Shown: piece after piece, positions 32,168-40,712 of the stretch
Layout of the letters: the number at the start of each line of letters is the position of its first letter
How positions within the stretch are numbered: position 1 is the first letter of the stretch
Source: Candidatus Methylomirabilis tolerans
GTDB lineage: Bacteria; Methylomirabilota; Methylomirabilia; Methylomirabilales; Methylomirabilaceae
Reading direction: 5' to 3'
Length of the DNA: 42,994 nt
Assembly: GCA_019912425.1 (NCBI GenBank)
Contig: JAIOIU010000061.1
Location: forward strand, 1-42,994
Position numbers and translations under genes: made by a program
Notes under the pieces: generated by a model
Databases searched by the model: none
Told to the model about the DNA's origin: nothing
Seen by the model: only the letters and a program-made list of their open reading frames with translations

Positions 32168-32617
32168 TCAGATCTGGTAACTAACCCTCTGTCGCTCCTG
32201 TTTCGTCCGGAACCGCTGACAGAGGTCTTCGAGTGTAGTCTGATCCACGATCTGTGCGACAGCGTCGCGCACATCGGCCCAGATGTCTCGCAGAGAGCAA
32301 TGAGGCTCCTCGATACAGATCTCACGCGGTCCGCTATCGACACAAAAGATCGGCACGATCGGACCCTCCATCGCCCTGATGATGGCCCCAACTGTAATCT
32401 CTCTGGGATGCTTTGCCAGGTAGTATCCCCCACTCATTCCCCGCTTACTTTCAACAAAGCCGGCTCGTTTGAGACTCAACAGGATCTGCTCCAGGTAACG
32501 AGCGGGCAGATGTTGTCGTCGGGCAATCTCCTCTATCTGGATCGGCCCTTTCTCATAATGGAGGGCCAGATCCTGCATGGCTCGTGTCGCGTAGTCGCCC
32601 TTCGTGGATACTCGCAT
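32168..32617 (-). CDS. Rrf2-family regulator with three conserved-type cysteines
   Basis: A 149-residue winged-helix regulator: MRVSTKGDYATRAMQDLALHY, the recognition region ARRQHLPARYLEQILLSLKRAGFV and KRGMSGGYYLAKHP. Three cysteines (92, 101, 107: PIFCVDSGPREICIEEPHC) match the spacing class of IscR-type iron-sulfur ligands, unlike CymR, which lacks them. Family members control cysteine, iron-sulfur or nitric-oxide genes. Here it heads the cysteine/sulfur run and probably represses it in response to cluster or sulfur status. A consensus promoter with an inverted repeat lies directly upstream, suggesting autoregulation. There is 33 bases to cysK. Confidence 0.92.
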   Translation of the reverse strand: MRVSTKGDYATRAMQDLALHYEKGPIQIEEIARRQHLPARYLEQILLSLKRAGFVESKRGMSGGYYLAKHPREITVGAIIRAMEGPIVPIFCVDSGPREICIEEPHCSLRDIWADVRDAVAQIVDQTTLEDLCQRFRTKQERQRVSYQI

Positions 32618-32634
32618 ATCGAATCACCCAGCAA

Positions 32635-32695
32635 ATACCGATTAAGTCGATTGAGTTACTCTGGTATTTATAGCTTCAGCGAAAAGCTATGTCAA
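32635..32695 (-). promoter_or_regulatory. Sigma-70 promoter and candidate Rrf2 operator
   Basis: TTGACA (32690-32695) and TATAAA (32667-32672) are 17 bases apart on the minus strand. The region just downstream (32635-32667) is an inverted repeat, ATACCAGAGTAA facing the complement of ATACCGATTAAG with a 9-base centre, touching the -10 box. That geometry suits repression by the Rrf2 protein encoded next to it. Confidence 0.7.
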
Positions 32696-32759
32696 GAATT
32701 TTTTGTAACCTCAGATTTATATTGGAAAATTACACGGCTATTCACTGTCAGCAAGTCGC

Positions 32760-32765
32760 TATAAT
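32760..32765 (+). promoter_or_regulatory. Possible -10 box upstream of purN
   Basis: TATAAT is present at 32760-32765 on the plus strand, but no matching -35 sits at 16-18 bases (TTCACT is 13 away). The 190 bases to purN are occupied by a palindromic repeat, with no gene. This is weak support only. Confidence 0.25.
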
Positions 32766-32822
32766 CCTCTTGCTCATTGCCTCCTTTTCTGCTATCGTCG
32801 ACCCGAAAGTTTCGCTTCGCGC

Positions 32823-32938
32823 GTCATGGCGAGGGAGCAGCGTGACCGAAGCAAGCTTGTAGTTTTTGACGCGCACCGTCGTGATGAAAGAACCGGATGA
32901 AGAACGATGGGATGGCTTTGCCTTCGGCTCGCAATGAC
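32823..32938. repeat. GTCATGGCGAGG/CTCGCAATGAC palindromic element
   Basis: Third copy of the family at 23068-23148: GTCATGGCGAGGGAGC at the left and GGCTCGCAATGAC at the right, with a diverged 90-base interior containing TTTTTGACGCGCACCGTCG. It ends 12 bases before the purN start codon, so purN's ribosome binding site (GGGGGA) lies just outside it. Confidence 0.75.
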
Positions 32939-32950
32939 CCATGGGGGAAC

Positions 32951-33586
32951 ATGAAGAGGCAACTCAGGCTTGGTGTACTGGCCTCGGGTCGAGGGAGTAA
33001 CCTTCAGGCAATCATCGAAGCCGGTAAAGCCGGAACGGTTGACGCGCTCGTCGTCATCGTTGTGAGTGACGTGGCGAATGCCCGCGCGTTGGAGCTGGCT
33101 CGAAGGTACGGGATCGAAGCTGTATTCGCTGATCCCCGCCTGCACGCGACAAACGAAGAGTTTGATGCTGCGGTCATCGACCTGCTGCGCAAGCACGAGG
33201 TCGAGCTGGTCTGTCTGGCAGGCTATATGCGTCTGCTAAGTTCCTCGTTTATCGAGGCTTACGCACATAGGATCATGAATATTCACCCCGCGCTCCTGCC
33301 TGCCTTTCCCGGTCTGCATGCTCAACGAAAGACCGTACAATACGGATCGAAGTTCTCCGGTTGTACCGTCCACTTCGTCGACGAGGGGATCGATACCGGT
33401 CCCATTATCATCCAGGCGGTAGTCCCGGTACTGGACGATGATACCGAAGAGACCCTCTCGGCCAGGATCCTTGTTTCTGAACACCAAATCTATCCACAAG
33501 CTATCCAACTCTTCGCCGAAGGACGGCTGGAGATTCGCGGTCGCCGGGTATGCTGCCATGAGGCTTACGCCTCGCAGGGCGGATGA
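32951..33586 (+). CDS. purN: Phosphoribosylglycinamide formyltransferase
   Basis: PurN formylates GAR with 10-formyl-THF in purine synthesis. From the ATG at 32951 the protein is 211 residues, with GVLASGRGSNLQAI at the N-terminus. The catalytic set is the N-H-D triad in MNIHPALLPAFPG and GCTVHFVDEGIDTGPII. The ATG has GGGGGA five bases upstream; upstream in-frame codons (from 32897) lie in the palindromic repeat. It is the first gene of purN-purH-purD-purE, with 27 bases to purH. The tail (RRVCCHEAYASQGG) is not conserved. Confidence 0.97.
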   Translation: MKRQLRLGVLASGRGSNLQAIIEAGKAGTVDALVVIVVSDVANARALELARRYGIEAVFADPRLHATNEEFDAAVIDLLRKHEVELVCLAGYMRLLSSSFIEAYAHRIMNIHPALLPAFPGLHAQRKTVQYGSKFSGCTVHFVDEGIDTGPIIIQAVVPVLDDDTEETLSARILVSEHQIYPQAIQLFAEGRLEIRGRRVCCHEAYASQGG

Positions 33587-33613
33587 CAAGCGGGACTGGG
33601 GAGCAATGCACCC

Positions 33614-35218
33614 ATGACGATGTCGACTGAGCCTGTTCACGAAACGGGATCGATACAGGTCCGGCGAGCCTTAATCAGCGTCTCGGATAAGACCGGGCTG
33701 ATTGAGCTTGCATCAACTCTACAGAAGCTATCCGTCGAGATCATCTCCACCGGCGGAACCGCTCGCGCGCTGCGGGACGCCAACATACCGGTGGTCGATG
33801 TGGCCGACATCACAGGCTTCCCTGAGATGCTGGACGGGCGAGTCAAAACACTCCATCCGAGGATTCATGCCGGCATCCTGGCGAAGCGGCATGATCCCGA
33901 ACACCAGCAGAAACTTCGCGAGTTCGGCATCTCATTCATCGACCTCGTGATCATCAACCTGTATCCGTTCGAGGCCACTGTTGCCAGGGCGGACACCTCC
34001 TTCGAAGAGGCCATCGAGCAGATCGATATCGGCGGACCCAGCCTTATCAGAGCTGCTGCAAAGAATTTCGAGGATGTTGCAATCGTCACCGATCCTGCCG
34101 ATTACGCGACGATCGGTGCGGAACTACAGCATGGGGAGGGCTGTCTGTCGAGGAGTCGCCGGTTGCAGCTAGCGACAACGGCCTTCGCGCGCGTAGCTTG
34201 TTACGATGCGCTAATCGCTGCGTATTTGAAGCGGCAATGTGGCGAGACAGATGATCCCGCGCTCCCCGATCGCCTCGACCTTCACCTGGTTAAACTACAG
34301 CAACTCCGCTACGGCGAGAACCCGCACCAGCGGGCGGCCCTGTATGGCAACGCCCTCACACGTGAACCGTCTGTAGCAGGGGCTCAGCAGCTTCAAGGAA
34401 AGGAGCTCTCATTCAATAACCTCATGGACCTCAATGCAGCCTTTACCCTTGCAAGAGAATTCGATGACCCTGCCGTCGTCATCGTAAAACATACGAATCC
34501 GTGTGGTGTCGGTATCGGCTCCCGGCTCTGTGAGGCATATCAGCGCGCTCTGGCTGCGGATCCGACCTCGGCCTTCGGCGGGGTCCTCAGCCTCAACCGA
34601 CCGGTCGATGGTGACACTGCTCGCGAGCTTACTGCCACCTTTGCGGAGGCTGTGGTTGCGCCGGGATATCATGAGGCGGCGCTCGCCATCCTGCGAGAGA
34701 AGAAGGCCCTTCGACTCTTGCAGATCGAACCATGGCCGGCAACAACATCCCCTGATCGAGCGGCCCTGGAATTGCGACCGATCGTCGGCGGGATGCTCGT
34801 ACAGGAGCGTGATCAGATCGATTGCTATCCCGATACCCTCCGCGTCGTTACCCGCCGCGAGCCCACCGATGCTGAGATGCGAGCGCTTCGGTTCGCCTGG
34901 AAGGTGGCAAAGCACGTGAAGTCCAACGCGATCGTCCTGTCACACGACTGCGCGACGGTAGGGATCGGCGCCGGACAGATGAGCCGGGTCGATGCCTGTC
35001 GGCTGGCCATCATGAAGGCCGTCTCATCCACCAAGGGAACGGTTCTCGCGTCCGATGCCTTCTTTCCGTTTCGGGACGGGGTGGATGTGGCGGCTGAGGC
35101 CGGTGTCACCGCGATCATCCAGCCGGGAGGCTCCATCCGTGATGCCGAGGTGATCCAGGCAGCGGATGAGGCCGATATCGCAATGGTCTTCACGGGCATT
35201 CGACACTTCCGGCATTGA
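33614..35218 (+). CDS. purH: Bifunctional AICAR transformylase/IMP cyclohydrolase
   Basis: PurH performs the last two steps of IMP synthesis. The N-terminal MGS-like cyclohydrolase domain starts RRALISVSDKTGLIELA and has STGGTARAL and GRVKTLHPRIHAGIL. The C-terminal transformylase domain has RYGENPHQRAALY, FNNLMDLNAA, VIVKHTNPCGVG and the final GGSIRDAEVI. Length, 534 residues, is full. It follows purN and its stop lies just before the purD start. The ATG at 33614 is used; an ATG two codons later is equally possible. Confidence 0.98.
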   Translation: MTMSTEPVHETGSIQVRRALISVSDKTGLIELASTLQKLSVEIISTGGTARALRDANIPVVDVADITGFPEMLDGRVKTLHPRIHAGILAKRHDPEHQQKLREFGISFIDLVIINLYPFEATVARADTSFEEAIEQIDIGGPSLIRAAAKNFEDVAIVTDPADYATIGAELQHGEGCLSRSRRLQLATTAFARVACYDALIAAYLKRQCGETDDPALPDRLDLHLVKLQQLRYGENPHQRAALYGNALTREPSVAGAQQLQGKELSFNNLMDLNAAFTLAREFDDPAVVIVKHTNPCGVGIGSRLCEAYQRALAADPTSAFGGVLSLNRPVDGDTARELTATFAEAVVAPGYHEAALAILREKKALRLLQIEPWPATTSPDRAALELRPIVGGMLVQERDQIDCYPDTLRVVTRREPTDAEMRALRFAWKVAKHVKSNAIVLSHDCATVGIGAGQMSRVDACRLAIMKAVSSTKGTVLASDAFFPFRDGVDVAAEAGVTAIIQPGGSIRDAEVIQAADEADIAMVFTGIRHFRH

Positions 35219-35252
35219 TGTCCGGGCGATGAAGAGACTGATGGGAGCTCCA

Positions 35253-36530
35253 ATGCAGATTCTCGTGATCGGCTCAGGCGGCAGAGAGCACGCCCTCGCG
35301 TGGAAGATCGCTCAGAGTCCGAAGGCGGCGAAGGTCTGGGCTGCGCCTGGAAATGTCGGAATAAGTGAGGTGGCCGAGTGTGTGAACATCAGCGCCTCCG
35401 ATATCCGCCTCCTGGCCGATTTCGCCGAGCGGAAACGGATCGACCTGACCGTCGTGGGACCGGAGGTTCCGCTTACGCTTGGGATCGTGGATGAATTCGA
35501 GCGCCGCGGGCTCCGCATCTTCGGACCCCGGAAAGATGCTGCCATCATTGAGGAGAGCAAGGTCTTCGCCAAGATCTTCATGAAGAAGTACCGTATCCCT
35601 ACCGGCTTTTTTCAATCATTCGACCGGGCAGAGGAGGCCACACGATACGTCAAGGAGATCGGTGTCCCCCTGGTCGTCAAGGCCGATGGCTTGGCGGCTG
35701 GAAAGGGGGTCATCGTCTGCTTTGAGCTGACCGAGGCGCTGGACGCCGTCAAGAAAATCATGGAGGAGCGCCTCTTCGGCGACGCCGGCGATCGGATTGT
35801 GATCGAGCAGTATCTGGAGGGAGAGGAGGTCTCTTTCCATGTGTTAACCGACGGAGACACTGTTTTACCTCTGGCATCATCCCAGGATCATAAGCGCGTG
35901 TTTAACGACGACCAGGGTCCCAATACCGGCGGCATGGGGGCCTACTCTCCGGCGTCGGCTATCACCGAACCAATGAACCAGCAGATCATGGAGCGTATCA
36001 TGATCCCAACCATCAGAGGCATGGCGGCCGAAGGACGGCCGTACAAAGGCGTCCTCTATGCCGGTCTGATGATCGGGTCGGGTGAGATCAAGGTGCTCGA
36101 GTTCAACGCCAGGTTCGGCGATCCGGAAACACAGCCGCTGCTCCTGCGGATGAAGTCCGACCTGGTCCCACTGCTGGAGGCGGTCGTAGATGGTCGCTTA
36201 CGAGATCACACGATCGACTGGAGGTCGGATGCAAGCGTCTGCGTAGTCATGGCCTCGAGAGGCTATCCCGGTCCATACGACCAGGGCGCTCCGATCACCG
36301 GACTCAAGGAAGCGGCTGCCGAGCCTGGCGTCATGATCTTTCACGCCGGGACGAACCGCACAAAAGATCAGACCCTCACCGGCGGCGGACGGGTCCTTGG
36401 TGTTACCGGCATCGGACGAGACATCCATGGGGCAATCGCCACCACCTACCGGGCGGTCAAGAAGATCCATTGGGAGGGCGCGCACTACCGGACCGACATC
36501 GGCGTTCGCGCCCTCTCCAGAATTTCATAA
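35253..36530 (+). CDS. purD: Phosphoribosylamine-glycine ligase
   Basis: PurD (GAR synthetase) joins phosphoribosylamine and glycine with ATP. The 425-residue protein begins MQILVIGSGGREHALAWK and carries the ATP-grasp body (VVKADGLAAGKGV, QDHKRVFNDDQGPNTGGMGAYSP, EFNARFGDPETQ). The ATG at 35253 is preceded by GGGAG at 5 bases. Upstream ATGs (35229, 35241) are in the same frame but add unconserved residues. It sits 34 bases after purH and 61 before purE. Confidence 0.97.
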   Translation: MQILVIGSGGREHALAWKIAQSPKAAKVWAAPGNVGISEVAECVNISASDIRLLADFAERKRIDLTVVGPEVPLTLGIVDEFERRGLRIFGPRKDAAIIEESKVFAKIFMKKYRIPTGFFQSFDRAEEATRYVKEIGVPLVVKADGLAAGKGVIVCFELTEALDAVKKIMEERLFGDAGDRIVIEQYLEGEEVSFHVLTDGDTVLPLASSQDHKRVFNDDQGPNTGGMGAYSPASAITEPMNQQIMERIMIPTIRGMAAEGRPYKGVLYAGLMIGSGEIKVLEFNARFGDPETQPLLLRMKSDLVPLLEAVVDGRLRDHTIDWRSDASVCVVMASRGYPGPYDQGAPITGLKEAAAEPGVMIFHAGTNRTKDQTLTGGGRVLGVTGIGRDIHGAIATTYRAVKKIHWEGAHYRTDIGVRALSRIS

Positions 36531-36591
36531 TAGTTCGACAACGCACCCCCCCGCGTCGCGGAGGCAGTAAAAGACATGGAAGGAGCGACAG

Positions 36592-37116
36592 GTGACCTCG
36601 CATGATAGCATGGCAACGCACCCCGTAGTCGGGATCGTCATGGGCAGCGACTCCGACCTGGCAGTAATGGAACTCACCGCCAAGGCGTTGGAGCGATTCG
36701 GGATCCCATTCGAACTCAAAATCTCCTCCGCTCATCGCTCCCTTGACGCGACGCTGAACTACGTCCGGCAAGCCGAGGCGCGGGGGATCAAGGTGATCGT
36801 CGCCGGCGCCGGCGCCGCAGCTCATCTTGCCGGCGTCATTGCTGGCCAGACCACACTCCCGGTCATCGGCGTTCCACTGGCCTCAACCTCGCTGAAGGGA
36901 CTGGATGCGCTTCTCTCCGTCGTCCAGATGCCCGGGGGGGTTCCGGTCGCAACTATGGCTATCGGTGAGGCGGGAGCGAAGAACGCCGGTATCCTGGCCG
37001 CGCGGATTCTGGCACTGTCGGACGAGGCCCTCCAGCACACGCTGCAATCATTCAAGGAGGCCTTGGCCTCCGAAGTGGAGGACAAAGATCGCACGCTCCA
37101 AAAGCGCCGCTCCTGA
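36592..37116 (+). CDS. purE: N5-carboxyaminoimidazole ribonucleotide mutase (class I PurE)
   Basis: PurE shifts the carboxylate of N5-CAIR to make CAIR. Signatures are [41 protein letters not shown] and [18 protein letters not shown]. The length of 174 is normal for the class I mutase; no purK is visible in the window, although class I PurE normally needs it or an equivalent CO2 route. The start is a GTG at 36592 with AGGAG 6 bases upstream; the ATG at 36610 is the alternative. It closes the purine set. Confidence 0.96.
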   Translation: MTSHDSMATHPVVGIVMGSDSDLAVMELTAKALERFGIPFELKISSAHRSLDATLNYVRQAEARGIKVIVAGAGAAAHLAGVIAGQTTLPVIGVPLASTSLKGLDALLSVVQMPGGVPVATMAIGEAGAKNAGILAARILALSDEALQHTLQSFKEALASEVEDKDRTLQKRRS

Positions 37117-37198
37117 ACTCCCCTTATCACAGATCGCTTGCTCCAGGGAATCGTCTACGCACTGGACACATCCGGCAAGTTACCGGCAGATCTCGCTG

Positions 37199-38713
37199 TT
37201 GCTCCTTCTCTTCCTTGGCTTCGTCGCCGTCTTTCACCTCTGGTTCATCAACTCAGGTCGGTTCAATCTGGCACCCGACGAAGCGTACTATTGGACCTGG
37301 TCGAAACGGCTGGACTGGAGCTACTACAGCAAAGGGCCGATGGTCGCCTACCTCATCGCCCTGTCCACGAGGGCAGGAGGCGACACCGAGTTCTTCGTCC
37401 GGCTTCCTGCGGTCCTGCTTTCAACCGGAACCGCCTTGCTTACGTTCCTGTTGGCAGATCGGCTCTGTCGCTCCGGATGGGCCGGCCTGAAAGCGGTGTT
37501 GCTCCTGGCCGCCATACCGCTTTACGAGGCGGGCTCGATCCTGATGACGATCGATGCGCCGCTGGTATTCTTCTGGTCTCTCACGCTGTTGCTGATTCAT
37601 CGCGCGCTCACAGCAGACGGCAACGCCTGGTGGTTTTTCGCGGGGATCGGCCTCGGCCTTGGTCTGCTCAGTAAATACACGATGGCAATCATGATACCCC
37701 AGACTTTTTTGTATCTTATATTGTCCCGCGACCATCGGTTCTGGCTGCGGCGGTCAGGCCCCTACCTTGCTCTCGGGGTGGGGCTCCTCCTCTTTACTCC
37801 CGTCATATATTGGAACACGACGCACAATCTGGTCTCGTTTCGCCACCTCCTGGAGCAGCTTGGAGGAGGGAAGGAGACAGTGATGCCGCTGAAGAGTCTG
37901 GGAGAATTTGTGGCATCCCAGGTGGGTGTGGTGACCCCCGTACTGTTCACCCTGCTCATAATCGGGATCTGGGAGGTTGGACGAACCGGATTTGTCCGGC
38001 GCAGTGACGACACCTCACTGTTTCTCTTCTGTGCTTCCGTACCTCTGCTGTTCGCCTGCGTCATCATCAGTCTATGGACAAAGGTCCAGGCAAACTGGGC
38101 CGCACCCGCTTTTATCGCTGCAGCCATCGCTGCCGCCAAGTGGCGGTCAGGTCCCCCTACACCAGGCTATCCTGCCTGGCGATGGACACGCAATCGCGCA
38201 CTTTTCGCCGGCGCCTTACTGACCGGATTTCTCGTCAGCGCCATTGGTCACTTTCCGCATGCCCTTGCCTCGGTCGGGCTGCCGCTTCCTCACAAGCTCG
38301 ATCTGACCCGTCGCCTCAGAGGATGGACAGAACTCGGAACGCATGTCAGTGCAGTCTATCAAGAGATGAGTCGAAGCAGATCGACGTTCGTCTTCAGTGA
38401 CCGGTATCAGATTGCCAGTGAGGTAATGTTTTATGTGCCGGCCCACCCGAGAACCTATAACATCCAACTCGAGCGACGAATGAATCAGTTTGACGTGTGG
38501 GGTGGGACCGAGGAGGTCCGAGGTTGGAACGCCATCTTCGTGGCGGATCGGCCTGACCCTCCAGAAGCGGTTCTCCGCTCTTTCGACATGGTCACGCTCG
38601 ATCAGCCGACTCATGACTCGACCGTCGGTCGGTCGCGTGTCTCTGACTCGTGGTCAATCTTCCGCTGCTATGGTTTTCGGGGGTTCCCTCCGGCTCGGCA
38701 GCTCTGGTACTAG
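37199..38713 (+). CDS. ArnT/GT39-type membrane glycosyltransferase
   Basis: A polytopic enzyme that transfers a sugar from a polyprenyl-phosphate donor to an envelope acceptor, of the ArnT/PMT-like GT39 family. The periplasmic catalytic aspartate-glutamate motif is FNLAPDEAYYWTWSKRLDWSYYSKGPM near residue 25. About ten membrane segments follow, then a soluble C-terminal region (from about 390). The start is unclear: from the purE stop to the first membrane segment this frame has no ATG or GTG, and only a TTG at 37199. I use it; the true start may be non-standard between 37117 and 37199. It leads a GT39-GT2-flippase-PAP2 set. Confidence 0.85.
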   Translation: MLLLFLGFVAVFHLWFINSGRFNLAPDEAYYWTWSKRLDWSYYSKGPMVAYLIALSTRAGGDTEFFVRLPAVLLSTGTALLTFLLADRLCRSGWAGLKAVLLLAAIPLYEAGSILMTIDAPLVFFWSLTLLLIHRALTADGNAWWFFAGIGLGLGLLSKYTMAIMIPQTFLYLILSRDHRFWLRRSGPYLALGVGLLLFTPVIYWNTTHNLVSFRHLLEQLGGGKETVMPLKSLGEFVASQVGVVTPVLFTLLIIGIWEVGRTGFVRRSDDTSLFLFCASVPLLFACVIISLWTKVQANWAAPAFIAAAIAAAKWRSGPPTPGYPAWRWTRNRALFAGALLTGFLVSAIGHFPHALASVGLPLPHKLDLTRRLRGWTELGTHVSAVYQEMSRSRSTFVFSDRYQIASEVMFYVPAHPRTYNIQLERRMNQFDVWGGTEEVRGWNAIFVADRPDPPEAVLRSFDMVTLDQPTHDSTVGRSRVSDSWSIFRCYGFRGFPPARQLWY

Positions 38714-39727
38714 ATGAAAGACACCTCACCACCATGCGCTTTGAACGACGATCTTCAGCGGGCGCCGTGGCCGTCCATCGTTATCCCCTTTTACAACGAG
38801 GAGGAGAACGTTCGTCCACTCCATGATCAGATCGTCTCGGCTCTTAGCGGTCTTACGCGATCCTACGAGGTGATCGCCGTGGACGATGGCAGCACCGATC
38901 GGACACTGGCCATTCTTGAGGCGATTGTCAAGGAAGACCCGAGGTGGAGGGTGGTGGTGCTCCGACGAAACTTCGGGCAGACTGCCGCATTATCCGCCGG
39001 CTTTGACCACGCCACAGGCGACGTGATTGTTACCCTTGATGGGGACCTTCAGAACGATCCGGCCGATATCCCGAGGCTGCTGGAGTTGATCCAGGACTAC
39101 GACGTCGTCAGCGGCTGGAGGGCCGATCGCAAGGACCCCTTCCTCTCAAGGCGGCTGCCGTCTATGCTGGCAAACCGGCTCATTTCCGCCACAACCGGCG
39201 TAAGGCTTCACGACTATGGGTGTACCCTGAAGGCATATCGACGGGTGGTAGTGGAAAATCTCCGCCTGTACGGTGAGCTACATCGATTCATTCCCGCTAT
39301 TGCCAGTTGGATGGGGATCGCCATCGCTGAAGTCAAGACGAACCACCGTCCCAGACAATTCGGGCACTCAAAGTACTCCATTGCCAGAACGGTGCGGGTC
39401 CTTCTGGACCTGATCGCCGTGAAATTCCTCCTCCGATTCAGTACGTCCCCGATTCAGATCTTCGGCGGGTTGGGACTGACCGTCGGAGTTGCCGGTGGAG
39501 GGCTGCTTCTGTATCTGGCCGGTCTCAAACTGCTCATGGGCCAACAGATCGGCGGGCGACCGCTCTTGCTGCTCGCCATCCTCCTGCTGATTCTGGGGGT
39601 GCAACTGGTGGGTATGGGCCTGCTCGGTGAAATGGTGGCACGAGTTTATCACGAAACGCAGCGCAAACCGATCTATATGGTCCAGCGCACAATCCATGGG
39701 GGTCAAGGTCGGAGGGATGGATGCTGA
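38714..39727 (+). CDS. Polyprenyl-phosphate glycosyltransferase (GT2, ArnC/DPM-like)
   Basis: This enzyme would load a sugar onto polyprenyl phosphate on the cytoplasmic side, making the donor for the neighbouring GT39 protein. The GT-A domain has PSIVIPFYNEEENVRPL, VDDGSTDRT, LRRNFGQTAALSAGFD, the DxD-like LDGDLQNDP and RADRKDPFLSRRLPS. Two C-terminal membrane segments follow (about 250-310), as in ArnC and GtrB. Length is 337 residues. Its ATG touches the stop of the upstream gene and its stop overlaps the next start by 7 bases, so the operon is tight. Confidence 0.94.
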   Translation: MKDTSPPCALNDDLQRAPWPSIVIPFYNEEENVRPLHDQIVSALSGLTRSYEVIAVDDGSTDRTLAILEAIVKEDPRWRVVVLRRNFGQTAALSAGFDHATGDVIVTLDGDLQNDPADIPRLLELIQDYDVVSGWRADRKDPFLSRRLPSMLANRLISATTGVRLHDYGCTLKAYRRVVVENLRLYGELHRFIPAIASWMGIAIAEVKTNHRPRQFGHSKYSIARTVRVLLDLIAVKFLLRFSTSPIQIFGGLGLTVGVAGGGLLLYLAGLKLLMGQQIGGRPLLLLAILLLILGVQLVGMGLLGEMVARVYHETQRKPIYMVQRTIHGGQGRRDGC

Positions 39728-40698
39728 AGCCGGCCGATAGCTCTACTGGCAATGCCTGGCAGTTTTGGCTGAAGCTTACCGTCAGCATCGCGCTGCTGAC
39801 TCTCCTCTTAGCCAAAACCGATCTGCAAGCCCTCTGGACCCTCTTTCGCTCCCTGCGCATCCCGATCTTTTTCGGATCGATTCTCCTCTATCTGGTGACT
39901 CAGTTGCTCAGTACGGTACGTTGGAGGTGCCTGCTCCGTGCCGAGCACATTTACCTTTCCCACTGGCGTCTCATCCTGCTGTATTTTGAGGGGATGTTCT
40001 TTAACCTGATGTTGCCCACCGCCATCGGCGGCGATCTGGTTCGTGGCTATCAGGTCTCACGACTGACAGAGCGACGCGAGGCATCGCTAGCCTCTATCCT
40101 CGTAGAGCGACTCTCCGGCTATGCGGCGCTCACCATCATTGCCTGCATCGCCATTATCCCCGCATACGCCCACGTACGCGATCCACTGATCATCTGGTTG
40201 ACGGTGGGTTCGGCGGCAGGGATGGTCGGGCTTATTGCTTCACTGCTGAGCGATCGGCTTCAGGCGCTGTTTTTCAGGGTGCTTCATGGCGTGGGCCTTG
40301 GGCGGTTTCACGATACGATCCATCGGCTGTACGAAGCGGTCCAGCGGTACTGGACCCATCGTCAGGCCCTCCTGCTCGCATTAGGGCTTTCATTCATCTT
40401 ACAATCGCTGGTCATCACGATCTTTTACCTGATTTCACTGGCCCTCAACCTGTCCGTCCCCCTCCGCTATTTTTTCCTGTTTGTCCCGTTGATCAGCGTG
40501 ATCTCGATGCTGCCTATTTCGGTCGCGGGTCTTGGTCTTCGTGAGGGAAGTGCCGTCTACCTCTTCACTACGGTCGGCCTGGATTCTGCCAGCGCGATCA
40601 GCCTCTCCTTGCTCTGGTTCGCTGTCACGGCTCTCTGCAGCGGGTTAGGGGGAGTGGTGTTTCTGTTTGGCCGCGCACAGCCCCGCGCGCAGCCGTAA
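39721..40698 (+). CDS. Lysylphosphatidylglycerol synthase-type membrane protein (UPF0104/AglD2-like)
   Basis: A 325-residue protein with about eight hydrophobic segments and the family pattern: WRCLLRAEHI..LSHWRLILLYFEGMFFNLMLPTAIGGDLVRGYQVSRL, VERLSGYAAL and SVAGLGLREGSAVYLF. The family includes the flippase part of LPG synthases and proteins near glycosyltransferases that probably move glycolipids. Here it lies between a polyprenyl-sugar GT2 and a PAP2 phosphatase, so lipid-linked sugar transport is plausible, but the function is not proved. It has no soluble aminoacyl-transferase domain. Confidence 0.88.
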   Translation: MLKPADSSTGNAWQFWLKLTVSIALLTLLLAKTDLQALWTLFRSLRIPIFFGSILLYLVTQLLSTVRWRCLLRAEHIYLSHWRLILLYFEGMFFNLMLPTAIGGDLVRGYQVSRLTERREASLASILVERLSGYAALTIIACIAIIPAYAHVRDPLIIWLTVGSAAGMVGLIASLLSDRLQALFFRVLHGVGLGRFHDTIHRLYEAVQRYWTHRQALLLALGLSFILQSLVITIFYLISLALNLSVPLRYFFLFVPLISVISMLPISVAGLGLREGSAVYLFTTVGLDSASAISLSLLWFAVTALCSGLGGVVFLFGRAQPRAQP

Positions 40699-40712
40699 AT
40701 CTGGAGCAAACA

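Noticed and set aside
36905-37198. GT39 start inside purE
   Set aside because: The upstream part is antisense-like low-complexity translation of purE in another frame, with no membrane or conserved features.
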